The position numbers and the translations under genes were made by a program. Shown here piece by piece: positions 1 through 11,241 of a stretch of 64,000 nucleotides of DNA; position 1 is the first letter of the stretch, and each line of letters opens with the position of its first letter. The stretch lies in NCBI GenBank assembly GCA_014871385.1, contig CM026427.1, positions 1,360,068 to 1,424,067 on the forward strand. Reading direction: 5' to 3'. The notes below the pieces were generated by a model. The model was not told where the DNA came from. It ran no database searches and was given only the letters and a program-made list of their open reading frames with translations. This DNA is from Ceratodon purpureus. Taxonomy: Eukaryota; Streptophyta; Bryopsida; Pseudoditrichales; Ditrichaceae.

Positions 1-604
1 CAACCTCCTTTCCGCAAGCCATGTAAAAGGCGTCCAAAATTAAGTCGGAGAAGGCCCGTAGAGCATTGCACATACCTTGGTGCAAGAACAAGTGGGAAAT
101 GTTGATCCGCTTCCTCTCATCGTCCAATGCAGAATCCACCCGCCTCCTTTCGTCAACAATAGTTTGATTCAGCATCTTCACGGTGCTTGCAGTGCTTGCT
201 GCCAAGGCTTGTAACTCCGAAATCTTGGACTGTAAACCATTGATGACGTCCTCCTCCACCGCACTCTCTAGGTAGACACTCTGCTGTGAGGAAAAAGTAT
301 CAACACGCTCCCCAAAAGGACGCACAACAACGTCAGGGTTAGAAGCAATACTACGCACGTCCCTAGAGTCTAATTTGGTGACAATCTCCCTGCTGGACCC
401 TCTAGAAAACTCCGAACTCCTATGCTTCTTCGGGATGTCTTCACGCTTCCGCTTGGAAGAACTCCCACCGCCACCACTTCTTCCACCACCGCCACCACTT
501 CTTCCACCACTGCCACCACTTCTTCCACCACTGCCACCACTTTTGCCACCACCGCTCTTGGACTTCCACTCCATGCGGAACTTGAACGGTGGGGAAGAAT
601 CCAT
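1..604 (-). CDS. Unidentified Gly/Ser/Arg-repeat, coiled-coil protein (5' part only)
   Basis: An open frame runs without a stop from an ATG at 604-602 to the window edge, giving about 201 residues; the rest lies outside. I do not recognise the family. Residues 1-15 are a short unique start, then come about four tandem 7-residue repeats of the type GGSGGRS encoded by near-identical 21-bp units, a basic KRKR segment that could be a nuclear localisation signal, and a long hydrophilic part with heptad-like spacing (SKISELQALAAS, then DERRRVDSALDDERKR) suggesting a coiled coil. A strong splice acceptor (polypyrimidine then CAG) lies at 608, three bases before the ATG, so a 5' UTR intron is likely, and the first exon may sit near the telo-box at 1595. 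Codon use and the absence of stops support a real gene; opposite-strand frames through the repeat are shadows. Function cannot be inferred; a nuclear role is only a guess from the basic segment. Confidence 0.65.
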   Translation of the reverse strand, partial: MDSSPPFKFRMEWKSKSGGGKSGGSGGRSGGSGGRSGGGGGRSGGGGSSSKRKREDIPKKHRSSEFSRGSSREIVTKLDSRDVRSIASNPDVVVRPFGERVDTFSSQQSVYLESAVEEDVINGLQSKISELQALAASTASTVKMLNQTIVDERRRVDSALDDERKRINISHLFLHQGMCNALRAFSDLILDAFYMACGKEV

Positions 605-952
605 ACCCTGAAGAAAGAATTACACAACATCAAAACTCCATGGATTCAGACTCCTCTCACAATAACGAAACACTCTTAACTACATCTAACTCTGCCTCCA
701 AAGAATCATATTTTTATATCATTCTGGTCACCATTATCTCCAGTATCTCCTTTTTTCCCTATGGAAGACGAAATTTGAACTAAAATTGCTCAAGGAAAAA
801 AACACAAAACACCGAAATAGCAAAGAATTCGTAGGTAAAGCTGGTAATCGATTCAGAGTATTAGATTCCTTCAATACTTATTTTGAATAGCAAAGAATTC
901 GTAAGCAAAGCTCTATCTCGAATAAATACAATTTTCATGAACCTGTACTGCG

Positions 953-1460
953 GTATCACTATTAAGCAGCATCAAGGAGCCATATACTCTCCCTTCCAAA
1001 AAACACTGTAAACTACGAAAGAGCAAACTATAAAGTAAACATTGTAAACTACAAAGTTAGGTTTTCTATGAGCAAATTGTACAATCCTGCTAAGAGGTGA
1101 TTTCCCGGAACTGCGACTAACGGGAAATGACCCTCAGTTCACACTGTTCACAACTGCAGAAAAACTAATTCACAATAGAAACAAATTTCTTTGCTACAAA
1201 GCAGTACAATGTGACTTCTTGAAACATAAAAGCAGAAGTACGAGCAACCAGCAACCATCGGTGATCGGTTCGACACAGAAAGAAAAGTATCACTATTAAG
1301 CAGCATCAAGGAGCCATATACTCTCCCTTCCAAAAACACTGTAAACTACGAAAGAGCAAACTATAAAGTAAACACTGTAAACTACAAAGTTAGGTTTTCT
1401 ATGAGCATAAACGCTGTCGTATGTCGGGTAAACTACAAAGTTAGGTTTTCTACGAGCAAA
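953..1460. repeat. Direct duplication of a 122-bp segment, plus a partial third copy
   Basis: Positions 953-1074 and 1287-1407 are almost identical (one base missing in an A run and few substitutions), and a 32-bp part of the unit recurs at 1429-1460. The copies are 334 bp apart. They lie in the presumed 5' UTR intron or promoter of the minus-strand gene at 1-604. A shorter repeat of about 18 bp (AATAGCAAAGAATTCGTA) occurs at 816 and 886. The high identity points to recent local duplication. Confidence 0.85.
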
Positions 1461-1594
1461 AAACAAACACTGAAGTAAAACTCCCTAAGCTCAGAACGTT
1501 TACCTCGCTCGTCGCTGGCTGCTCGCTGGTCGCTGGCTGCTCGCTCGTCTCGGGCCTCACGCTGCGGCAACACGCGTCGCACCTCACCAACGCA

Positions 1595-1603
1595 AAACCC
1601 TAA
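1595..1603. promoter_or_regulatory. Telo-box AAACCCTAA
   Basis: AAACCCTAA stands in a GC-rich island (about 1490-1740) between AT-rich flanks. Telo-boxes are common near the transcription start of plant housekeeping genes. Here it would suit the first, noncoding exon of the minus-strand gene whose ATG is at 604. A GTGAGG donor-like site follows it on the minus strand, which fits a 5' UTR intron. This is inference from motif and position. Confidence 0.4.
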
Positions 1604-1749
1604 GCCGCCACCTTTTCGAAGCAAACGAGAAAACTAAAACCAAAAAACTTCAAGGTCTATGCGCGGGGAAGAGAGCTTGATCGGGAAACAGAAGCGCGGG
1701 GAGAGAGATGCATGCTCCCATCGTTCGGATTTCGTGTCCAAGGTATGAG

Positions 1750-4700
1750 ATAACTCCAGAATCTGCAAAAAGTTTCAAGTTCTTATGATCTATATTCAGT
1801 AAATGCGACCCTCGCAAGTTCCAAAACGTCCGTGTTTGGGCTCTTTGGTCCTTTAGTCGTTAACTTCCCTATCTAACACGGTTTCCAAACATTTGTTATA
1901 AAGTGGCCGAAGAAAAATGAAAATGAAGTTGATGTAAAAAACAAAGTTGTAAGGGAGACTCCTCAATAATGGCTAAATTTTTTGCTTTGGATATCTTTGG
2001 TGAAGTTCACATAATAAGTCATTTTCGTGCATGGGCAAAGTATTAAGCAGAAGGATAAAGAAGTGGATTCACTATTTTTGGACGCTTCTACAATTTCCTA
2101 TTATTATTTTTAAAAGTGGTATTTAAGGTGTTCTAAGAATTTTCACTTTGCCCTTAAACGTCCTTGATGTCAAAAAACGACACTTTGAATAAACGATTTA
2201 TACTTTGAACAGCCAAATTTTCTTCATCCAAACATGGAGCTTACGATCCCATGACAAGCCAATTATGTGAAATCAATAATTGTTTGTCATGAATGTTTCT
2301 TTTACAAAACCATGATCTTAGAATGAAATCAATCAATTTTCTTGTTTGAAAATTATTGATCGCAATACTTTTAGTATTGGACATGCAACAATGTTTCTCC
2401 ACTGAAAAAAGTTTTAAAAATGATGATTACTAAAAAAATATATCTCTTTCATCCACTGTTGGATTTTAGGTCTATGTTTTGAAAAGGGATTGAATACCAT
2501 GCACTGTCTATGAGATGGTATGGTTTGTGTTGCACTGTTGTAAGCTACAAGATCTTGGACACCTCACTTGCAAGATAAACAAATAGTTGCAGTGTTATTC
2601 ATAAACCTTGCAAATATCAATTTCTTTTTCCCCTTTACAAAGAAATGAAATTACAACTTTTTGTCCGCATTCAACAAAATCCTGCTTAGACTTGGCAATG
2701 CAAAGTCAAGGAGAACAAAAGATTCTATTTATAAAATCAAAGTCACGATAACACAAAAAAACAAATCTCTACAAATTATAAAAAACGTACCTACCGTGTC
2801 GGATGAATAAACTTCAAGAGAAAGCTAAACTTCCAAGCAAGCAAATTAAGCTCCGAGAGGTGTGAGCAATCAAATAAAACATGCACCGTGTTTGAGCGAG
2901 AAGAGCATCATTTAAAATCCAAACCTCTTATTTCATCCATCGTGTTGGTGTATTCCATCCATCACATTAGTAATAAAAAGGCAAGTTAGGTTTTTCATTT
3001 ATTGATATACCATTTGAATACAAATGGTATTCAACTAGCACATGAATAAATTTTAAAATAGATGGATGAAAACATCACCAGATGTGGTGAATGGAAGCAT
3101 CAAAAATCATTCGTCGTCCACATAGTGGAAGCCAGCGCGCTATAGGGTTAAGGTTCGTACTTTATTACAACCCAAAACTCTAACATCACGTGTGAAATGA
3201 TCAGATTATTCATCAAGTAGTATAATAACTTTGTGTTGGAAGGGTTTCTACAACACTTGAATGTCCGTATTTTATTGCAGGGTACTATATTGTACAATGA
3301 AAAACCCATCATCACATAACATGTAACAAAGAGTCATCATAATTTTACATTCTCAGCAGAATTTGTCATTTATTACATTGGAAGTACCGTAGTTCCCTTC
3401 TCAAGAGGAACTTTGTTCTTATCATTCCGATGTTTTCTGAAGTTGGAGGAGTGTGAGCGATGGCGCAAATCCAGTCTGAGAGTGAGAGCAAGAGCTGCAG
3501 CGTTTCTCATGTGGATGAGGAGGACGATACTTCAAGGAGCTATTGTCCTCCTCATCCTCATGTGTATGTACAATATTTCGTCTTGTCTGAAGTAATACAT
3601 CATTTGTCTTGAAAATTAAAATTGTGTCATGTTGAGGTATAAAAGATATACCATAATCACACAAATGAAATAATGTCCTCAAACATGATTCATTTGTGTG
3701 ATTATCATCAAACCACATGACAGTTCCATACCTAAAATCTGTGGAATCCACATGCTTATTTGCTCAATAATTCAAAGTTGTCTCCATGGTTGTGAACGGA
3801 GAGCTCCCAACCTCGCCAAACTTGTTCTTACGTCGATAGGAACTAGTTTTTAAAACATTGCTGTTCATGATGCCAATTTCTTTTCTGTCTCTACATAAAC
3901 CAATGACGCAAAAAAACTAGCAATCCTATCAAGTTCCTCAGGCAAAAAAGGTTTTTTTCCTTCTACAATTTCTACTCCAGGAAGTCTATTGCTTTTTCTA
4001 TAACAATAAAAAACCCCATTACAAATCCGCGACCCATGCATGAACATCAACCATCCTTTTTTCTTTTTTAATCTACCTACAATTATAGAATGCCTAGATA
4101 GATTGAAAAATGTGTCAAAATGCTTGTCGCTATCCTTATTGTCAAAAACATCCAAAATAACTAAATCCACAATGTCTCTGTTTTCAACAAGAAGACTAAT
4201 ACATTTAAGTTCTTCATACCGATTAATCAACGTCTTTTTAACACGTTGTACATATACAACGTGTTTAATAGACAGTGGTGTAAACGCACCACAAGATTAA
4301 AAAACATCGATTAAATCTTCATCAAAAGATCTAAAGACAATAGTCTCAAATGCAAGTTATCTCGCTTCATCAAGTGGTATCTTGTGGTCTAGCAAATATC
4401 GCAAGAACACCTTTGTTGTGATTGTTAGATCCCAAATGTTTAGCTTATTGAAATAAGCATTTGATGCATTTCCTACAAGGAATGTAGTCAAAATGCTTCT
4501 TCAATGTTGAAAAGCTTTTATTAGCCCTCATCATCATGCTCACACCAAACAAGGATATAATTAATAAATATCTTTAATTTTTTATTTTAATAGTACTATG
4601 GTATTAATTTTAATTACTTAATGTGATTATAGAAAAGACTATGTGGCCAAACTAGAAGATTGGATACACATAGAAGTTGGAAAAAGGAGAAACTTGCAAC

Positions 4701-7700
4701 ATAAAAGCGTTCCATCAAGGACCATCTGGTCAACCTGTGTCCCGCCTGCTTGGGTTTCAACAAAGAGAAGAAATAGGGATTTTACTGGGAAATGCCACCT
4801 AATGTCTTCTTAAGTTGTAAGCATTACCATTTGACATTTACAAGCACAACACCAGAAATTACACGTACAATCATAAACAGAGATCACAAATCAAACTCTG
4901 ACTCTCCAAGTCTGCTGTGCTTAACTTACAACACTTATGGAGTAGATTAATTAAGAAGCAAAAACTAGATGCCAAAACAGGAAGTCAATCGCAACGCTCC
5001 CAATGTTTTGTAATGTAGACTGAAGAATTTAAGTGGCTTGGGAACTGAAGTCAATGACCTTCTCTAAAATCAAAACGTGAAATAAATTCGACCTATCTTC
5101 TACACTTGATGCAGATCGCGCACAATGAACTATAGATTTTAGAGTGGGAGGAATTCAGACTAAATATGTAGAGTGTTGTTTTTATTCTTACTCTACTTGT
5201 CTAGAATCCAAGTTGTGGGATGAGATTCATAACATTCCTTATGACCTCTAGATGTCATCCTTAATCAACTATGCACAAAGCATGTTGTTTAAAATAGGTT
5301 GCGTCAAACCAATTAGAATAGATTGTAAAGTATTACCATTGTCATATGAACGAAAATAAAACCTGAGAGTCATATGAAGGCAATTGTTGTGAGACCCTTT
5401 CAAATGAGGAACGGTATACAAGATATGAAGACTACATACCGTGATTGTTCTTTTCAGTTGAAAATAGTAGATCCGTTTAGATGATAAAAATAGTGGAGCA
5501 TCCAAAGGAAGAGAGGCTGCTATTTTTGTGCATACTAAGCACAATCAACATGTCATTGTTATGAAGAGTGGTAGATTATTTCTACTTGTGCATTCATTTG
5601 TTATAACTATGTCTAGAAAAAATTGACGAGAATGATTTTGACATCTACGAAACAATGTCTCTTGCATCATGTCTTGATGTAAAGTAAATAAAAGCAATAG
5701 TTGGAGATTTGGAGCTTGTGACATACTATTTTTTCATCATAACCAAATAAGTATACTCAAGCATACTATGTGAGTAAATTGTAAGTTGTGCTCCAACTAT
5801 TCAATATTTTTTAATGATATACAAACTTATTTTGGTTGCATATTGTGAAATACTTTATGCAAAGACAATTAGAATGCTATCTAATTGGAGTTTATGAGAT
5901 TGTAAATTCAAGGGAAGGTTATTTTTTACAAACCTTATGCACTAAAGCACAAGGATGTAAAGAAACGTCGATTTCAAGAAGTCATTTAACCTTTAAACTT
6001 TATTGGTGTTTTAAGAGCCAAAATTGCCAAAAACAAACATCTATTAAGAGCAACTTCTTGATTTCTACAATTAGACATTACATAGAATTTTTAACCATAC
6101 TATCTTATATCTATTTTATATATAAAGGTCTACACCAAATTCGAGCATAATTTATAGTATAAATTGAGAGATTATAAGGTTAAGAGTCACTATAAAGTAT
6201 GTTTTGACTTTGCCTGAGCAATGTACTTGAGTTTTGATGCCCAAAAAGTATACTTTGCAAACACATTTGATGTATGAAAAGTTATTAGTTTTTATAGCTA
6301 TGGAAGTTAGCTTACATTCATCAGCTTTGAACTCCATACATGCTTCGGAAGGGCAAAAAAGCCTTACTTTGGTCATTAGAGGTGTGCTCAAAATGCCTTA
6401 GTCTCTCTTTATTTAAAACAACCAAAAGGATGATCTACACATATCCAATTGGGATCTCAGATAATAGATATATTCTTGTCAACAAGAAAAAAATTCAAAA
6501 AATTCAATAAAATCAAAGTAAAAGTCAAATTTTTGCTAATTATTGAAGTACAAACAAGATGATTTATTGTAATTTCAAAGGAGCAACTTTGGAATAGTGG
6601 GTCTTGTGGATGGAGCCATTGCCACATCACAAAAATAAGATGATACGTGTCTGCATTGGATGAAAATTGAAGGTTGGATGTTAAAACAAGTGTGGATGTA
6701 AAATATGTCTTGGATGAAAACAAACATATAGATGGTGATTGTAAGTTGGATGAAATTTTGTGGAGATGAAAACACCCCTCCAAATGTAAACCGTTAATTA
6801 GATGTATGGATGAAAAAACATTGGATCCATTATGTTGCAAGTGTCCACCCTTTGAAATTTAGTCTTGTCACTTTCTACCATTGTAAATGATTGGCGATTT
6901 GGATAGAAGATGGAAGATTGTGATTGGTTATTGTCTACCCAGATTTCTTAAAATCCATAAGAAATTCTTCTAAAATCCATAACTTTTGCATCGTAACTTG
7001 TAATGCTTTAAGTGTGCGATTGGAAAGCTACGGATGAAAGTTATGTGTGGTTAAAATACTCAAAAATTCCAAAAATCTAAGAGCTTAAAATAGTCTGCCA
7101 AGATGTGCTACGACTACAATGTGGTCTCAAAGAACTTTAGAGATTAAGATGATTGTTTGAGAGATGTTGGAAGAAGAATCTCACAAGGTAATCTTTGAGC
7201 TTTGGATTCTACTCTTAAGATTAATCAATGCAATTTGCCATTATATGTTGTAGTTGTATTAAACCAAGATTGAAAAGTAGTGCATATGTTTTACATATTG
7301 TGCACAAAATACAAAAAGCAAGTCATTAGGATATTGCATTAGAGTTGGCAATGACCGTCGTTTTTGCATCCATGGAAGTGGTAAGACCCCTTGAAATTGT
7401 CATTGACAAAGACAAAACATCATTGAATTCTATCAACACCCTCGTTGAAAGTGATGATCATTGTTGGTGCATTAAAAATGGAGAAAATATACAAATATGT
7501 AATAGAGTTTTATTTTGTCATTTAAATGTTATGAAAACTCAAAGTGAAAATCTCTTAATTCATATTCATCTACCCTATAAGAATTAGCTTTGGATAGTTT
7601 TACATGTTTTGATGCATTATCTAGTGGAAGACCATTTTGAAGACAATCTCAAAAAATTCTATGAAGACTTCCACCACATACCTATCCTGGCAAACTACCT

Positions 7701-8470
7701 GGAAGCTTGATGGGCAGATGAGATTGTTCAATAAAGAAAGCTATAGCCACAATTTAGGCAGCTATTTGTTATGGTGTCATGGATACAATCAACCATATAG
7801 ACCAGCATTGGAAGTGGATTCAGTATACTTTGATTCCTCTAATCACCTCATTATACTAAAAATGATAAATTGTGCTACACATTCTAATCAACTTATTGTG
7901 ATATTGGTGTCACCAAAATAAATAGTGTCACCTTTACATGTGAGTAAATTGTCATTTATTATTACATTGAATGCTTTAAGACACTAATTATCATTTTTAA
8001 TGTACTACATTGATATGTATAGTCTTCACGTTTAGATATTTAAAATAAACATAATAAAAAATGAAAGTCTACAATCCAATCTTCATTTTATTAAGAAAAA
8101 AAAAAATTTAAGAATTTGATGAATTAATTTGAATGGAAATAGATCTTGTAATAGGTGCTTTACATTATCATTGGAAAAAACTAAAGTAGCTTGCAAGTGC
8201 TTATCATTTTCAGACATGAGTCACATGACCATGATTTAGAAAGGAAAAAAAGGAAGAAAATGAAGTTTACTAGGCACTTCCATGATATTCACATAGGCCA
8301 TTGAACATAAATAACATTCTTGAATAACTTTAAAAACCAGATCCCACAAGACTATGTCGTTCAATCCAATTTTCAAATGCACAGCCTTTATCCTAATATG
8401 CTGAAAACCCAAATGCTTGAATTCTTCATTTAAAAAACTCCTTAAATGCTTAGATTGAACCATTTCTAGT
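1750..8470. other. AT-rich intergenic stretch, no convincing intact gene
   Basis: About 6.7 kb of AT-rich DNA with many stops in all frames. Two places keep traces of old coding sequence: 3422-4230 on the minus strand (listed separately) and, more weakly, about 7345-7921 on the plus strand, where short frames with plausible protein composition follow each other but cannot be assigned to a family. I see no RNA gene, tandem repeat array or clear terminal inverted repeats in the rest. Confidence 0.6.
3422..4230 (-). pseudogene. Decayed protein gene, possibly a 2-oxoglutarate/Fe(II) oxygenase-like fold
   Basis: Two minus-strand frames follow each other: 4230-3865 (121 residues, containing LPGVEIVEGKKPFLPEELDR) and about 3760-3422. 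Reading between them needs a frame change and passes stops, so the gene is broken. The second part starts with an HVDSTDFRYGTVMWF segment, holding an HxD like the iron ligands of 2-oxoglutarate oxygenases, then a beta-rich stretch (CDYGISFIPQHDTILIF) of the kind that precedes the distal histidine in that fold; the distal histidine is not visible. The family call is a weak inference. No inverted repeats were found to link it to a transposon. Confidence 0.3.
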
Positions 8471-8874
8471 CAATCTCCTGAACGCTAAGGCACCCAACTC
8501 CGAAATACCAACACTCCACCGTCCAACGGTAGGCCAGCTCAACACCCCAAAGCAAGCGGCGCACATAGCAACGTCCGCCGGACTGAACCGTAACACCCCA
8601 ACGACCAACGGCCGGCAGAACAGGATTGCGCCGCGCTCGTCCCATTGGACACGGATAACTCACAAGTGCGTTGCAAAGTGGGTCGCTCGGTGGCAGATTT
8701 CCAAGCTCGAATTCCAAACGCATTCCATCACTGCAACCATCAAAGTAAATCCATCAGCTCTGTCTAGATTGCTGCAAATTTTCAGCTAGCTAGAGGTCTG
8801 AACTCCGAACTGAGTCCTTCGGTATCGACACTGATCGATCTCCTCAACCTGATCGACGTCGAGCTCATCTAGCG

Positions 8875-10010
8875 ATGGCGTCGCTTGTTGCAGCGACACA
8901 TATGTCGACTGGAGCTCGCGCTCCTAGTTGCCAAGCAGTGGACCATGGGAGCGGGACAAACCTGCAGCCAACTGGGTTACCGTTTCGGAAGCGTGAGGTT
9001 GTTCATGGGGTCGCTTGTGAAACTGGCGTGTCCAGGAGGAGCCTTGACAGACGGGAGATGATGGTGATGTCGGGTGCTGCGTTGCTGAGCTTGGGAGCTG
9101 GAGTTGGTACAGCTCACGCTGCGAAAGGAGAGATTGATACTGCGGAGGAGGCTGCCACGAATCCGCTGATTCAGAGTATGGAGAATTCACTCTCTGAACT
9201 TTTTGTTGAATGTGTGTCGTAGGTCGAATGTGCAAGATTTTTATGGCTATGGATGTAATTTTTGGCACAAGCACTTGGTGTTTGTAGGTTTGATGGCTGC
9301 AGTTGGCGTCGTTGTTCAGAAAATCTCGTGGTGTGGTTCGAGTATCTCTCTCTTAGGGTTTTTCGGAGCTTCAGTTGAGATGGAGGTGGATTCAATTTGC
9401 TGAGGAAGACTTCTTCCTTGTCATCTGAAGTGGGAGGCTCCGATTGGCATTCTAACATTAGGTTTGGGATTTGTGCACAGAGCTTCTGGCGACTTCGAAA
9501 GCTAACAAAGCTGCCAACGATGCTGCGGTGTGTCTCTCCCTCTCGCTCACTAGTTTTTAAAGCTTATCTTTCTAAGTTTTTGCCTTGGCTAGCGAGGTTT
9601 GGATATATATGATATTGTATCACAGAGTGCTTTATGATGTTTTCACATCTTTTCTGCAAATTTTGATGATGCATCCGTGAATTTTCTGTTGCAGCGATTG
9701 GAAGACTATTATAGGCGCAACTTTAAGGAGTATTTCGAGTTTGTGGAGGTAATCCCTTGTTTCTCATACTTCTGTTGCCAAGTTGCTACTTAAACCAGAA
9801 ATTCTGACCTCGTTGTCTTGTTTTCTGGACATGATCCTCTGTTTTTTAGTTAAGTGCATATATGATATCCTTTCGTTCTAGAATATATCCAATGCCCATA
9901 GGGAAGATTCACGAAATAAAATCTGTGAATTTCAGGGTTCTGTGAGGAACAAGAAAGAGATGACACCGGCTGAGAAGGCTATCGTGGAGTGGCTTGCGAA
10001 GAACAAGTGA
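8875..10010 (+). CDS. PsaN-like thylakoid lumen protein with Tat-type transit signal
   Basis: Four exons joined at GT-AG sites in phase: 8875-9175, 9481-9527, 9695-9748, 9936-10010 (stop TGA), giving 158 residues. Residues 1-50 are rich in Ser, Ala, Thr and basic residues like a chloroplast transit peptide. At 59-60 a twin arginine precedes a hydrophobic stretch ending in TAHA-A, the pattern of a thylakoid twin-arginine signal with lumenal peptidase cleavage near residue 82. The mature part is only about 76 residues, charged and helical, starting KLLATSKANKAANDAARL, which resembles the start of photosystem I subunit N, then diverging into YYRRNFKEYFEFVEG and ending EWLAKNK without the Cys-rich tail of true PsaN. 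So it is probably the small conserved PsaN-related family rather than PsaN itself. The role is presumed to be in photosynthesis in the lumen and is otherwise unknown. The ATG chosen is the first in frame with a transit-like sequence. Confidence 0.8.
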
Positions 10011-11241
10011 ACTGTTCCACATGCTTGATAAATTTGTCGACGTTGCAGCAGCTGCTCTTGAGTTTATGTCCTGAAGAATTTGTCAATCACTACGTCGCCT
10101 TACTTTCATGGTGGACCCAGTTTGATTATCATTTCTACCCTACTTTCAGACATTTTGAGCTCTAAAAATCTACAGAAATCTCAATGCCGTCATTGTGTCT
10201 TGTCATTGATTGCCACCTTTCAAGAGCTGAGTCTGTTCCACGAACTCGCTACTGATTTCAGCATGCCAACTTACAGAGAATGTGCTTAATGAAGCTTCTG
10301 TATGTCTGGATGTAAAATTTCAACTATGAAACAACTTGTTGCAAATATCTCTAGTTTATTTTCAGTCATACCGTGATCCCTATATCTGTGCTTGTGTGCC
10401 GAAGAGGCGAATTTGCAGAAATAACTCCCTAATACTTTATGTGGACATTTCTAAATCAGAAGGCGATTATGCATTTATTCTGTCCCACATACCGTAGGAG
10501 GATAATTATCTTCATGGTAGTCTCACGTTCTCGAGAGGGGACACGCAAAACGATGATAGTGTGAATCCTTCAGAAATGCCCCTAGTAATATGATGTTTGT
10601 CAAGAATAAACTTCTCTTCGAAGAGGGTCTGTACTCTTTTTTCCTGCAATGAATCTCCTTTTGTTACTTCAAAAAAAGAAAAAAAAGAATAAACTTCTCT
10701 TCGAGCTTCTTCTGGCCTTACACAAGCACGCCCACAGATAATCTCCGCATAAAGTCATCCACTATTCAAGGACATTCTTCTACACACATAACTTTTCAAT
10801 GCAAAACGATTGGGTTTGGGGACATGGTAAACATGAAGCAGACAACTGCCTAAAATGTAGGTTGACAGGGTAATTCGGAGATGCTCTACGGTATACGCTA
10901 CCAATTCTACCTGACCTCTTCGATCTGATGAAACCTGGTGCCACTGCATCAAACACTTATCTTACTTCTTAAACTACCATTCGCTCTTCAACAGGATAGG
11001 TTTTCGTACTTCAGTTCTCAATTGTCATTACATAGATTGTCCAACATTACATACATTGTTGTAAGTTCAATTGTACTACATAAAAGAAACCTCCAAAAAT
11101 CCTAGAGCACCATCCTCTATCCTGTGTAATCACCACCATATATCTCAAACCACTATTTTAACAAGATTTCTGCTATGGCATCTTCCTACTAACAGCCAAA
11201 GCATTGTTCCGCACTCCAGTACAAAAAGGATGGGAAAACAA
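10011..11241. other. Intergenic space between two convergent genes
   Basis: This is the region between the stop codon of the plus-strand PsaN-like gene and the stop codon of the minus-strand PRP38 gene. It must hold both 3' UTRs. Apart from the A-tailed insert at 10602-10704 I see no gene or repeat. Confidence 0.6.
10602..10704. mobile_element. 63-bp A-tailed insert flanked by 20-bp direct repeats
   Basis: The 20-bp sequence AAGAATAAACTTCTCTTCGA occurs exactly at 10602-10621 and 10685-10704. Between them is a 63-bp segment ending in an A-rich run (10672-10684). Long exact target duplications with an A tail on one side are the mark of retroposition through LINE machinery, here of a very short, 5'-truncated RNA. 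Its source is not identified. The exactness of the repeats suggests a young insertion. It lies downstream of the PsaN-like gene. Confidence 0.6.

Noticed and set aside
370-679. Pro-, Thr- and Val-rich frames over the simple repeat
   Set aside because: They are other-frame readings of the Gly/Ser/Arg repeat of the minus-strand gene.
7345-7921. Adjacent short plus-strand frames with coding-like composition
   Set aside because: No family resemblance, no splice-consistent joining; left as a possible relic only.
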